Assembly (NCBI GenBank): GCA_017995495.1
Contig: JAGOIS010000001.1
Coordinates: 11,602-36,502 of the forward strand
Reading direction: 5' to 3'
Length of the DNA stretch: 24,901 bases
DNA from: Candidatus Cloacimonadota bacterium
Lineage (GTDB): Bacteria; Cloacimonadota; Cloacimonadia; Cloacimonadales; Cloacimonadaceae
The notes under the pieces are model-generated. The model did not search any database. It saw only the letters and a list, made by a program, of their open reading frames with translations, and was not told the DNA's origin. Of this stretch, positions 7,877 through 16,339 are shown one piece after another. Position 1 is the first letter of the stretch. Every line of letters starts with the position of its first letter. Position numbers and translations under genes: made by a program.

Positions 7877-10117
7877 CTATTGCTCAACAAGCCTGAGTAG
7901 TCTGCCCTCGCCAGCTGGGATGCTGATCTCTATCAAACCCTTATTCCCCACATACAAGATGTTCTCCACGGGGTCGTGAAGGGCCAGCTTCCTGCCATAT
8001 TTTCTAACTGCTTTGCTGTCGAATTTAAACACCAGAGTCTGGGGCTCTGCTTCCGGAAAGTAGCTGCCAAATTGTTCCGCCGGCACCTGTGAAGGATTGG
8101 AGATGGCACCTGGCCTGAAGTAGTTGCCGCGCCTGTTAACAACCATGAACCAGGGATTCCCGGCATTGTCCTGATAATACCCGCATTGCACGTATCCTTC
8201 ATAGTCCCCGTTTCTGCTCTGCTTCACCCGGATGTAACTCAGTTGTGCCGTCTTGTGCCAGGCTTTGCCTCGGAACTTCTTGATGCCCACGCTCTCCGCT
8301 TCCAACCAGGTGAGGTCACGAATCAAACTCCCATATTGCTTCACGCGCGAGTTGCTGGATTCCACCGCCGGCCAGGCGATCGGATCCCTTTCGGGATATG
8401 GATAATTCGGTGAACCCTGCCGGGAATAACTTATCACCCTGTGTCCATAACCCTCGGGGCTTTGGACTTTCCTCAAACTGTAATGGATGATGCCATCAGG
8501 ACCGTAGCACAGGGGAAGGTAAAGCAAGGCCTTTTGGGTTGCCGTTGGTGGCTGGATCCAACTCACCCATTGGTCTGTTCCACCTTTGTTCATCCAGTTT
8601 CCCAGCACCTGGACAATTGGCAGGAACTCCCTGCCTTGCTCCTTGTTACGGTAGAGTTTGCAATTGCGGTATACTCTCAGCATTTTGTCGTCCAACACGT
8701 TTTGGATAAAGGAGTTGCCAGCACTTCCATCCGTGTTCCAGCCTATCTCTGGAGTGATGGGATAAATATCCGGGGATATGATCCTGGGATTCGCCAGCTT
8801 GAGAAAAGCATCCACATGATCGTAACGAACGCCCTTATTGGGTTCAAGAGCATATCTGTTCCGCTGATAGTCAAAAACAGCAGTCATTAACTTTGTGCCT
8901 GCTTTGGCAGCCATATCCTGCAGCAGGCGGAAGCTGTCAAACTGCCCCAGCTGTGGCTCGTCCCACGTGTAGAAGGCACGAAGATTTCCGGAAGCCTGAG
9001 AAATCACTCTCCGCATTCGTCCGACGATCCTTTCCGCCCACCAATCATGGTTAGTCCTCAGGTCATGGTGGGCTTGGTCCTCAACTTCGACATAGTCAAG
9101 TTGGACATCGCAGTTTCCATACCAATAAACCCTGGGGTTGAAATTGATCAGCCGCAGCCTGTTCCTTGAATCGGGAGTGCCCGGATCCAAATCGGTGTCG
9201 GCTGTGAGCAGTTTGGCCGCGATCAACTCTGCATAAGGTATTTTTAGTTGGATGTCCATGAATCCGTCAGGGCTGGGTGAATTGGCATGATCTTGGGCCC
9301 TGTAGATCGTTTCTGGATTCTTGCTGTCCTTGTTCAGATGGCTCACTATCTTTGCCTGCTGTGAAAAACCATCGCCGGAGAGCTCGAAACCTGCCACATA
9401 GAAACGGAGCAGGGGCTGGTCCGGAAGCAGACCAACAACAACGCTGTTGATCTTGAAACGGTAATTCACCCATACGCTTTCATCCTGGAGGCTGGAAGGG
9501 TTGGCTCTGTTCAGGGTGAATTCGTCTCCAAAGCGTACGTAAGCTCCATTTGGGTTTGGCCAGCGATAGCGCAAATCCGTGAACAGGTATCCCTCTTTGT
9601 CAACGCGGCTGGTGGCTTCCCAGCCCCACCCATAGGACATTTCCGGAATTTCCACTGGTCTGCCGGCGCGGGGTTGTTGTGGCATGTTCCTGGCAGCGTA
9701 CCAGAATTGGCTGTCCACACCATCGCCTTTCTTCACTTCCTCTTCGCTGGAAAACTCCGCCTCAAACTTCATATAGTTGGAGATGGAAAGCGGATAGGTG
9801 GCAAATCTCTGTTCGTTATCCAGAGAAGGATCCCAGCCAAAATCCAGTAAGATGGAGTCGAGTCCAAATTCATCCATCAGGCTCAGCAACCGGGGCAGTT
9901 CTTTGTCGGCAGAATTAGTGTTCATCAGACTGGCGTTGTATCCCAGAGTCTGCATATCCCTGCAGAGGGCTTTCTGGATAAGGATGTCATCCTTGCTGCC
10001 ATTGGTCAGGGATGAATACACTCCCAACAGGAATTGGTCCGAGTGTTTGGCTGCAAGTACACCTTGGCACAGCAGTAAAACCGTTAAGATCAGCCTGATA
10101 TTAAAGTAGTTACGCAT
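7877..10117 (-). CDS. Secreted glycoside-hydrolase-like protein
   Basis: A 746-residue exported protein: signal peptide at 1-22 (basic start, hydrophobic 8-21, ending LAA). Residues ~28-100 show the alternating β/α pattern of the first units of a TIM barrel. Residues ~115-345 look like an inserted β-sandwich rich in Trp, Tyr and Asn, as in carbohydrate-binding modules. The barrel pattern resumes at ~355-620 with FYTWDEPQ (383-389; E387 a plausible catalytic acid) and SPDIYPI (448-454; D450). A C-terminal β-sandwich ends in PAGEGRLLRLVEQ, typical of glycosidase C-terminal domains. I cannot name a GH family. The ATG is 5 nt after TGAGG. It follows four glycosyltransferases and a flippase on the same strand, suggesting trimming or release of the exported glycan, as hydrolases in exopolysaccharide operons do. 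Activity is inferred. Confidence 0.75.
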   Translation of the reverse strand: MRNYFNIRLILTVLLLCQGVLAAKHSDQFLLGVYSSLTNGSKDDILIQKALCRDMQTLGYNASLMNTNSADKELPRLLSLMDEFGLDSILLDFGWDPSLDNEQRFATYPLSISNYMKFEAEFSSEEEVKKGDGVDSQFWYAARNMPQQPRAGRPVEIPEMSYGWGWEATSRVDKEGYLFTDLRYRWPNPNGAYVRFGDEFTLNRANPSSLQDESVWVNYRFKINSVVVGLLPDQPLLRFYVAGFELSGDGFSQQAKIVSHLNKDSKNPETIYRAQDHANSPSPDGFMDIQLKIPYAELIAAKLLTADTDLDPGTPDSRNRLRLINFNPRVYWYGNCDVQLDYVEVEDQAHHDLRTNHDWWAERIVGRMRRVISQASGNLRAFYTWDEPQLGQFDSFRLLQDMAAKAGTKLMTAVFDYQRNRYALEPNKGVRYDHVDAFLKLANPRIISPDIYPITPEIGWNTDGSAGNSFIQNVLDDKMLRVYRNCKLYRNKEQGREFLPIVQVLGNWMNKGGTDQWVSWIQPPTATQKALLYLPLCYGPDGIIHYSLRKVQSPEGYGHRVISYSRQGSPNYPYPERDPIAWPAVESSNSRVKQYGSLIRDLTWLEAESVGIKKFRGKAWHKTAQLSYIRVKQSRNGDYEGYVQCGYYQDNAGNPWFMVVNRRGNYFRPGAISNPSQVPAEQFGSYFPEAEPQTLVFKFDSKAVRKYGRKLALHDPVENILYVGNKGLIEISIPAGEGRLLRLVEQ

Positions 10118-10185
10118 GATATCCTCAACTATCGCTTTATGTTACTATGGATCAACTTTTGTTTAACAGTTGGTTACAATAATCA

Positions 10186-11340
10186 TTATTCAGAGAAAAG
10201 CCTCTCATAATCTTTAAACAAACGTTCCCTGGAGTATTTCCGCTGAATATCCCGGGAGGCCTGTTCCCGCACGTTCTGATACTTTCCAGGATCCTCCACA
10301 AAGGCTGATATTCTGGCGGCAAAAGCATGTGGTTCAGCCGGACAGAGAAACCCATTTACTCCATCAGTCACGAAGTCAGGCACTCCGCCCACGGGCGTGC
10401 TGACCACCAGTTTGCCGCAGGCCATGGCTTCCAGCAGCGACACGGGGGTCCCTTCGTTTACGGAGGTCAGGCATACGATGTCCACCGAACCGTAAAGAAG
10501 TTTAAGATCCGCCACGAAACCCGTGAAAGAAAAATGGCGCTGCAAACCCAAGTTTTCCACCTCGGCCTGGCAAGCGTTTTTCAATTCGCCATCCCCTATC
10601 ATGAGGAAATGCACGTCGTTCCTTTGCTTCAAGACTTCCTGAGCGGCCATGATGAACAGGGACGGAGCCTTGATGGCGGTTATCCTGCCGACAAGCGCAA
10701 CGGTTGTGACTTTGGGGCCAACCCCCAGCCTGGTCGCGAGGCTTCTATCGGGATCGCAGGGGAGCATACGTGAAAAATCCAGTCCCAGAGGGATGACCCG
10801 GATCTTGTCTGCCTTGGTGATCCCATAGGAAACCAGTTCCTGCTTTTGCCGCTCCGATATGGCGATGATGGAAGTGCTTATGCGGGCCAGGATCTTTTCC
10901 ATCAGGATGTAGAACCGGGTCTTTAGAGGGGAAAAGTAACCATGAAAGATATGCCCATGAAAGGTGTGATAGACGCGTGGGACCCTGGCCATAACAGCCG
11001 CCAGCCTGCCCAAAGTGCCAGCTTTGGCGGTGTGGGTGCAAACGATGTCCGGTTTTTCGTGGCACATGATGAGGTATAGCTGGCGGATAACCCTTAGGTC
11101 ATTCCAAAGAGATATTTCCCGGCCAAAGCCTTTCAGCACCAGAGGTTTGATGCCATATTGCTCAGCCAGATAGGTCATATCACCCTCATTGGCCCCATGC
11201 ATCCCTGTCAGCAGCTGACTTTGCCATTCCGCGCTGCTGAAATGCCCGGTGAGCATGGTAACGTGCACTGCCGGCCCACCCACATTCAACCTGGCGATAA
11301 TCTGGATGATCTTCTTCCGCCGCTTCCGTTCGTCCGTCAA
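10186..11340 (-). CDS. Glycosyltransferase family 4
   Basis: GT-B fold retaining glycosyltransferase, predicted to add a sugar to a lipid-linked or polysaccharide acceptor at the cytoplasmic membrane face. The N-terminal acceptor domain opens with IIARLNVGGPAVHV. The C-terminal donor domain starts with VALVGRITAIKAP and carries the GT4 E-x7-E motif (E296...E304 in NEGTPVSLLEAM, numbered from 11340), followed by GGVPDFV. Start choice: a GTG at 11352 has no Shine-Dalgarno, whereas the TTG at 11340 lies 5 nt after GGGGA and overlaps the stop of the upstream gene as TTGA, favouring translational coupling. Donor and acceptor sugars cannot be told from sequence. Confidence 0.9.
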   Translation of the reverse strand: MTDERKRRKKIIQIIARLNVGGPAVHVTMLTGHFSSAEWQSQLLTGMHGANEGDMTYLAEQYGIKPLVLKGFGREISLWNDLRVIRQLYLIMCHEKPDIVCTHTAKAGTLGRLAAVMARVPRVYHTFHGHIFHGYFSPLKTRFYILMEKILARISTSIIAISERQKQELVSYGITKADKIRVIPLGLDFSRMLPCDPDRSLATRLGVGPKVTTVALVGRITAIKAPSLFIMAAQEVLKQRNDVHFLMIGDGELKNACQAEVENLGLQRHFSFTGFVADLKLLYGSVDIVCLTSVNEGTPVSLLEAMACGKLVVSTPVGGVPDFVTDGVNGFLCPAEPHAFAARISAFVEDPGKYQNVREQASRDIQRKYSRERLFKDYERLFSE

Positions 11341-12437
11341 GACAATCCCCACAAGGTCAGATAACGCTTGATCGTCAAATCCAGCGTGAAATTAGCTTCA
11401 ACTCCAGCCCGTGCGTCCCTGCCTCGCTTGGCTCTTTCGGAATCCGGCAAACCCAAAAAATACTCCACCTGACCGGCCATTCCTTCTGCGTCATAAGGTT
11501 TGAAAGTGCGCAGCGCCTCTGGAAAGAAGTCTTGGAAAAAAATCACGTCCGTGCAGACGCAGCACCTTGCGGTGGCCAGTGCTTCGATCAAAGCCAGGGA
11601 AAAGGATTCGGACAGCGAACTGAGGGCAAAAACGTCCATCGCGCAAAGGATTTGGGGCACATCCTGCCTCTCTCCCAGCAGATGGATCCGCCTCAGGTCA
11701 GTTTCCCTCAAACCCTTGAATTGATTGGTAAAACTGCCCAGCTCCAGATCTCTGCCCACCACAACAACGTGCAGTGAGGGATGCACAGCCAGCAGCTTTG
11801 CCGCCGCCCGGAAAAAGGTCCGGTAATCCTTGATGGGATGGTAGCGGCCAACTGCCCCCAATACTGGATCATCAACTCCGATGCCAAGCTCCAGCCGCAG
11901 ATTGAGCCGTGATTCGGGGTTGAAAACAAAGCTCTTTGGGTCGATCCCGTTATGAATCACGCTGGCGTTTCCCTCAGGATAACCGAAGTCAATATGCTCT
12001 TGTCTGACCTGTTCTGAAACATAGACAATTTTCTCCGGCAGCCTGGCGAAGAGAGAAGTCAGTCTGAGCCTGACACCACCAAAAATAGACCCGGAAACGT
12101 ACGCCCTGGCGGAATGATGCACCCCCCAAACCAGACGCCCCCGCTTGCCTGAGAGCAGATGGATCAAGCTGGCCAGCAGATTGCCATGGTACATCCAGCC
12201 TTGCAGTATGGTTTCATTGTTTCTGCGCAACTCGGCCATAAGCTCCAAAAGTGTTTTGAGGCTCAGTTTTCTGGGTTCGTTGCCCAGATCCCGGAAATTG
12301 GGCAAAAGGGTTCCTTTCCCTTTGAAATAGAGCACTGAAATCTCATGCTCACCCCTGAGGGCTTCAACCATGTTCAACAGGAGGGTTTCTGCCCCGCCCA
12401 TGTCCACTGTGGTGCTCAGGAATACTATCTTAGCCAA
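11337..12437 (-). CDS. Glycosyltransferase family 4
   Basis: 366-residue GT-B glycosyltransferase. The N-terminal Gly-rich acceptor loop is DMGGAETLLLNM (12-23). The linker VIHNGID (160-166) leads to the donor domain, with GAVGRYHPIKDY (194-205) and the E-x7-E motif E277...E285 in SESFSLALIEA. Only a TTG start is available at the correct place; it overlaps the end of the upstream glycosyltransferase gene by 8 nt, so translation is probably coupled to it. This is the third glycosyltransferase in transcription order of the cluster. Substrates are unknown. Confidence 0.9.
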   Translation of the reverse strand: MAKIVFLSTTVDMGGAETLLLNMVEALRGEHEISVLYFKGKGTLLPNFRDLGNEPRKLSLKTLLELMAELRRNNETILQGWMYHGNLLASLIHLLSGKRGRLVWGVHHSARAYVSGSIFGGVRLRLTSLFARLPEKIVYVSEQVRQEHIDFGYPEGNASVIHNGIDPKSFVFNPESRLNLRLELGIGVDDPVLGAVGRYHPIKDYRTFFRAAAKLLAVHPSLHVVVVGRDLELGSFTNQFKGLRETDLRRIHLLGERQDVPQILCAMDVFALSSLSESFSLALIEALATARCCVCTDVIFFQDFFPEALRTFKPYDAEGMAGQVEYFLGLPDSERAKRGRDARAGVEANFTLDLTIKRYLTLWGLS

Positions 12438-13533
12438 GTTGCCTGCCCTTGGTCAGAGTGTCGCGAACCATTTCAGCCCTTTTTTGCCAGGTATGCTGCT
12501 GTCTGATCTCCCCGATATGAGCCCTAAGGGCTTGGTACTCATCTTCTGATGGCTGGTTCCGCAGCCAGTCGGCAAGTACTTCCGGGGAGTGTTTCAGCAC
12601 ATAACCCAAGCCTAACTTTTGCACAATTCCTGCTGCAGCGTCCTGCTCGCTCCAGATGACAGGCAACTGGTGTCCCACATATTCAAACAACTTATAGGGC
12701 ACAGCCAATTGGCGATACGGGCTTGGAGGAAAGTAGTTGAATGCGTATCTGGCCTTGCTGAGTAACTCCTGTGCCTCTGAATTCACCAAATGCAGAACCT
12801 CGATGTTGGGAGTCAGCCCAGATTGGTAAAAAGCCTTGTTTTCCTCCCACCTCAGTTTGGGGGTGCAGATCTTCAGATGGCATTGTGGAACCATGGCAAA
12901 GGCGCGAATAAGTACTTTCAGGTCGTGCAGGTTGGGCCAACACCCGCCGAGGTAAACAAAGTAGTCTCCGCTGTCCCCTTTCAGGTCAGGATGGATGTCC
13001 GCTCCTGAGGGAAGTGGTAATATGGGTATACCGGGCTTGAGAAGATGCAGCTTCTCCCGCACCTTGGCAGGATCGTCCAGAGGGAAGAACATAACGTCAA
13101 AACAGCGGTTGTAACACCTCAGTTCTGAACGGTGGAAGAGATTGGTATAAAGTGTTTTTACGGCATTAAACCGGGGAAATTGGGAAAATGCCCAAAAGAT
13201 ATCCCGGTAAAAAAGGCCGCTGGGGATTCCGTGCCTTTTTGCCAGCCGGAACAGGTTTGCGTCCACCCAGGGATGGGTGGGCAGGTGATGAGGTTCGGTA
13301 AGTTGCATCGGCAGGGTCGATGATTCGCTGTACAGAAAGGAGAATTTCTCCCCGGCCCGCAGCCTTTTTTTTAGCTCCCGGACCTGTATCACTCGGTCAC
13401 TTGCTCGTCCGCAAATGAAGAACACCTCGCAGCCAATATCCTCAAATGCCCTTTTCATCTTACGGGGGCGAATCTCTGTGGCTGCCACGGAGCTGTCGGT
13501 CAACTGCCAGGGTATATGCATGACACATTTCAT
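12430..13533 (-). CDS. Divergent GT-B glycosyltransferase
   Basis: A 367-residue protein with a GT-B-like layout but without a clear GT4 E-x7-E motif. The donor half starts at ~190 (YFVYLGGCWPNLHDLKVLI). The segment VPYKLFEYVGHQLPVIWSE (278-296) corresponds to the nucleotide-sugar-binding region of GT4 enzymes, with E284 at the usual acidic position. I use the ATG at 13533 because it forms an ATGA overlap with the stop of the preceding gene, and AGG lies 8 nt upstream. The longer frame to 13602 would run far into that gene. Position among glycosyltransferases supports the assignment; sugar specificity is unknown. Confidence 0.8.
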   Translation of the reverse strand: MKCVMHIPWQLTDSSVAATEIRPRKMKRAFEDIGCEVFFICGRASDRVIQVRELKKRLRAGEKFSFLYSESSTLPMQLTEPHHLPTHPWVDANLFRLAKRHGIPSGLFYRDIFWAFSQFPRFNAVKTLYTNLFHRSELRCYNRCFDVMFFPLDDPAKVREKLHLLKPGIPILPLPSGADIHPDLKGDSGDYFVYLGGCWPNLHDLKVLIRAFAMVPQCHLKICTPKLRWEENKAFYQSGLTPNIEVLHLVNSEAQELLSKARYAFNYFPPSPYRQLAVPYKLFEYVGHQLPVIWSEQDAAAGIVQKLGLGYVLKHSPEVLADWLRNQPSEDEYQALRAHIGEIRQQHTWQKRAEMVRDTLTKGRQLG

Positions 13534-14693
13534 GACATCGACCTTTTGTATTCGGCCTTCATTTTGGCCAAAACCCGCTCCAGCCTGAATTCCCGCTCGC
13601 ACTTGGTTTTGGCGTTCCGCCCCATTCTCTTCCTCAATTCGGGGTCAATAATCAGCTGGCGCATCAGATCGGTAAGGCTGGCCTGATCACCTGGTTCCAT
13701 GAAGAGGGCTTCGCTGCCTTGATCGAACAAGCCCCAGATCCCCTGACCCCTCACTCCGATGCTGGGAATGCCAGCCCAGGCTGCTTCCAGATAGACCATG
13801 CCAAAAGTTTCGTTGTGGCTGGGCAGGGCAAACAAATCAAAATCATAATAGAGACTTCGGACTTCCCCATGAGGCAGAGGACCGTATAGCCGAACCTGCC
13901 CCTCCAAGCCCAGTTCCCTGACGAGGTCTTCCAGAAACTGCTGTTCCGGGCCTCTGCCAACGATCAGGACCCGCGCTTTCAGTCCTTCATCCCGGAGGTC
14001 TCTCACAGAGCGGATAAGCAGGTCAAAGCCCTTGCTCTTGATCAGGTTTCCCACAGCAAGGATCTTGGTCGCCCCATTTCCCAGCCACTGCCTGATTTCC
14101 CTTAAGACCGGGTTGTCCATTCTGTCTGCCTCTTTCACTCCGTTGCCAACGCAAAGTACCTTGGATCCATACTTCGTGGCCTGCGTTGCCAAAGCTTGGT
14201 TGACGGTGAAGATGCAGTTCCAGCCGCCAAGCGCTTTGCCCAGGGTAGTGGCATAGATAAAGTTGGTGGCGGGATGGTTCATCAGACCAGGCAGGCTTTT
14301 CTGGTTGTGCAAAGTCAGGAATTTGGGGATGGTTGACCTGCCCAACCAGCTTTTCAGCACCCATGGTCCAGGCAGGTGGGCGAAATCGTGCACCTGGATC
14401 AAGTCCGGTTTCCAGCGTGAGCAAATCCTCTTCACGTGTGGCAGCACGTAAAGTCTGAAAGCGGGGATGGAGGAGGGAAAAAAGCTCTTCATAGTTTTGA
14501 ATCGCAGGTAATCGACCTCGATCTCACCTTCCCGCCAGCGCCAGCTGCAAGCTTTACCAGGGAAATCCCAGGCAATCACCCTAACTTCATATTCCCAGGC
14601 CAGTTCCTCTGCCTGAAGCTTGACGAAGGTACCCCTCTCCGGATTGTCCGGATTAGGGTAAAGCCCGCTGAGGATCAGCAGTTTGGGCCTCAC
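13530..14693 (-). CDS. Glycosyltransferase family 4
   Basis: 387-residue GT-B glycosyltransferase. The N-terminal start LLILSGLYPNPDNPERGTF (5-23) is typical of GT4 enzymes that open with the 'YP...P..G.F' loop. Donor-domain motifs are ILAVGNLIKSKGFD (211-224), LIVGRGPE (243-250) and the E-x7-E pair E295...E303 in NETFGMVYLEA. The start is GTG at 14693, overlapping the flippase stop codon as GTGA, with GGGAG 6 nt upstream. It is the first glycosyltransferase after the flippase in transcription order. Confidence 0.9.
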   Translation of the reverse strand: MRPKLLILSGLYPNPDNPERGTFVKLQAEELAWEYEVRVIAWDFPGKACSWRWREGEIEVDYLRFKTMKSFFPSSIPAFRLYVLPHVKRICSRWKPDLIQVHDFAHLPGPWVLKSWLGRSTIPKFLTLHNQKSLPGLMNHPATNFIYATTLGKALGGWNCIFTVNQALATQATKYGSKVLCVGNGVKEADRMDNPVLREIRQWLGNGATKILAVGNLIKSKGFDLLIRSVRDLRDEGLKARVLIVGRGPEQQFLEDLVRELGLEGQVRLYGPLPHGEVRSLYYDFDLFALPSHNETFGMVYLEAAWAGIPSIGVRGQGIWGLFDQGSEALFMEPGDQASLTDLMRQLIIDPELRKRMGRNAKTKCEREFRLERVLAKMKAEYKRSMS

Positions 14694-16024
14694 CCGGCTC
14701 TCCCTTTAAAAATGCTGGCCAGGCTCGCGGTCCCGGCTTGCCAAACTTCGCCCCAGTCTTCTCTATGAGGGACCAGGTGGCGCATCATCCTTCCTCCGCT
14801 ACAGTGCTGTTCATATAGCAGGATGATCAGGAACCACAGGCAGTAGGCTATGCTGGAGGCCAGCGCGGCCCCGGCAATTCCCATCCCGGGGATGAGCGCA
14901 TAGTTCAGCCCAATATTCAGAAGTAAAACCAATAGCGGAATCACTGTGCTCACCAGCGGGAAACCTTTGCTCCAGAGATAGGTGTTGAACAGCGAACCGA
15001 AACTGAGGCCAAAGCTGGCGGGGATCAGCCACAAGGTTGAATAGTAAGCGTTTTCGAATGCTGCCCCATAGACGATCCTGATCAGCGGTTTGCCTGCCAG
15101 GGCAAAAACCAGGTTGGCAGCGGCCAGAAACACAAAAAAGAGCATGAACGCCCTTTTCATCAGGATCCATTTCTGCTCTTCATCATCTGTATCAGAGAGC
15201 TTCACCAGAAGCAATCCCCCCACCATGTTCGAAGCTATTTGCAGCATATCCACGATATGGGCGGAAAGTGAGTAGATCCCAACGCTGCTAAAGCCGGATA
15301 GATTTTTCAGGATCACAATGTCTGCCCGGATCAGCAGGGTTATGAACATGGATGATAAAAACACCCTCAGCCCCATCTGATAATTCTTGAAAATGAGGGG
15401 GAGTTTCAGTTTGCTCAAGTTGAAGTGCTGCAGCAAATTACCCGCGTAGGGAAAACTGATCGCCAGCATGGGGATGAGCAGGCAGAGCAACACCACGTTA
15501 AGACGGTCAGCATTCTTTAAAAAGATGAAAGCCAGAGCCACAAAAAGCAGGATAAGCGCCTGATTGACTGTTTCCCAAATCGATTTTCGCATCACCTGGT
15601 CCAAACCCAGATAAGTCATATGGAGTTGGTTGATCAACTGGGAGATCACCACCAACGCGATGAAGATCCACCAGCCCCAGCTGGTGAATTCAAACGAAAA
15701 CAGTGAGTTCACGAGGGGCAGGAACACCATTCCCAGAATCCCGAACAGAGCCAGATCAGCCGCGAACAGAACCATGCTCCAGGTGTAGATCCCGCTCAGG
15801 CTGTCCTTGTCCTTGCGCAGCATATAGGGATAGGTTTTGGTTAACCCCAGGTCCAGTAACAACCACCCAAAGGCCACCAACGTGGTTAGATAACTGTATT
15901 TGCCCTTCAGTTCCACCCCCAGATACCTCGTGCTGAGCATACTGGTGAGAAACATGATCGCCATGTTGATAACGCGGAAACTCCCGCTCACCATGATGTT
16001 GCGCTTCAGGTTTATCTCTGACAT
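14690..16024 (-). CDS. Wzx-like polysaccharide flippase
   Basis: A 444-residue integral membrane protein of the MOP/MVF exporter superfamily (polysaccharide biosynthesis type), expected to move lipid-linked oligosaccharide across the inner membrane. About 12-14 hydrophobic helices are visible. Family-like segments include STRYLGVELKGKYSYL near the N-terminus and PGMGIAGAALASSIAY near the last helices. I place the start at the ATG at 16024 because AAGGA (16034-16030) lies 5 nt before it. The open frame extends to 16327, but that extra 101-residue stretch is Cys/Arg-rich and unlike any flippase N-terminus. It is first in a five-gene run of overlapping genes. No O-antigen-type polymerase is seen nearby. 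Confidence 0.9.
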   Translation of the reverse strand: MSEINLKRNIMVSGSFRVINMAIMFLTSMLSTRYLGVELKGKYSYLTTLVAFGWLLLDLGLTKTYPYMLRKDKDSLSGIYTWSMVLFAADLALFGILGMVFLPLVNSLFSFEFTSWGWWIFIALVVISQLINQLHMTYLGLDQVMRKSIWETVNQALILLFVALAFIFLKNADRLNVVLLCLLIPMLAISFPYAGNLLQHFNLSKLKLPLIFKNYQMGLRVFLSSMFITLLIRADIVILKNLSGFSSVGIYSLSAHIVDMLQIASNMVGGLLLVKLSDTDDEEQKWILMKRAFMLFFVFLAAANLVFALAGKPLIRIVYGAAFENAYYSTLWLIPASFGLSFGSLFNTYLWSKGFPLVSTVIPLLVLLLNIGLNYALIPGMGIAGAALASSIAYCLWFLIILLYEQHCSGGRMMRHLVPHREDWGEVWQAGTASLASIFKGRAG

Positions 16025-16083
16025 TTCCATCCTTGATTCATCTCGCCGGCGATGCCGCTGCATGGCTTTGTCCGGCATAAGCC

Positions 16084-16113
16084 ACCATATTTTGGCTTTC
16101 CCCAAATTGTCAA
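16084..16113 (-). promoter_or_regulatory. Sigma70-like promoter of the glycan cluster
   Basis: On the minus strand, a perfect TTGACA (16113-16108) is followed after 18 nt by TATGGT (16089-16084), four of six matches to TATAAT including the first three. It would give a leader of roughly 50 nt before the flippase ATG at 16024. No closer candidate was found. Confidence 0.45.
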
Positions 16114-16238
16114 GAAATTTGGCTGCAAGTGCGTTTCTGAGCAAAGCAGGGCTTGAAAGCGCACAGCAGGGTAAAGCGGCCATTGAAGTTTGGAACAGAC
16201 GGAATCTGCCAGATGGTTTTTTGATTGACAGGATTCCC

Positions 16239-16267
16239 TTGGACAGACAGATGGCAACAAATAAGAA
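16239..16267 (+). promoter_or_regulatory. Weak promoter candidate for the oxidoreductase
   Basis: TTGGAC (16239-16244), then 17 nt, then TAAGAA (16262-16267), about 70 nt upstream of the ATG at 16340. A perfect TTGACA at 16225-16230 is also present but has no -10 at a usable distance. The rest of the 315-nt divergent interval 16025-16339 holds no other gene that I can support. Confidence 0.25.
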
Positions 16268-16339
16268 TTTTTGACCAGCGAGAACTTCCTGCCCTGAATT
16301 CGAGCAGATGAACAAGTCCTCAGACAAGGAGTTTGATCA

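Noticed and set aside
16025..16327. N-terminal extension of the flippase frame
   Set aside because: The extra ~101 residues are Cys/Arg-rich with no membrane or domain pattern, and they cover the likely promoter. The ATG at 16024 has AAGGA at 5-nt spacing.
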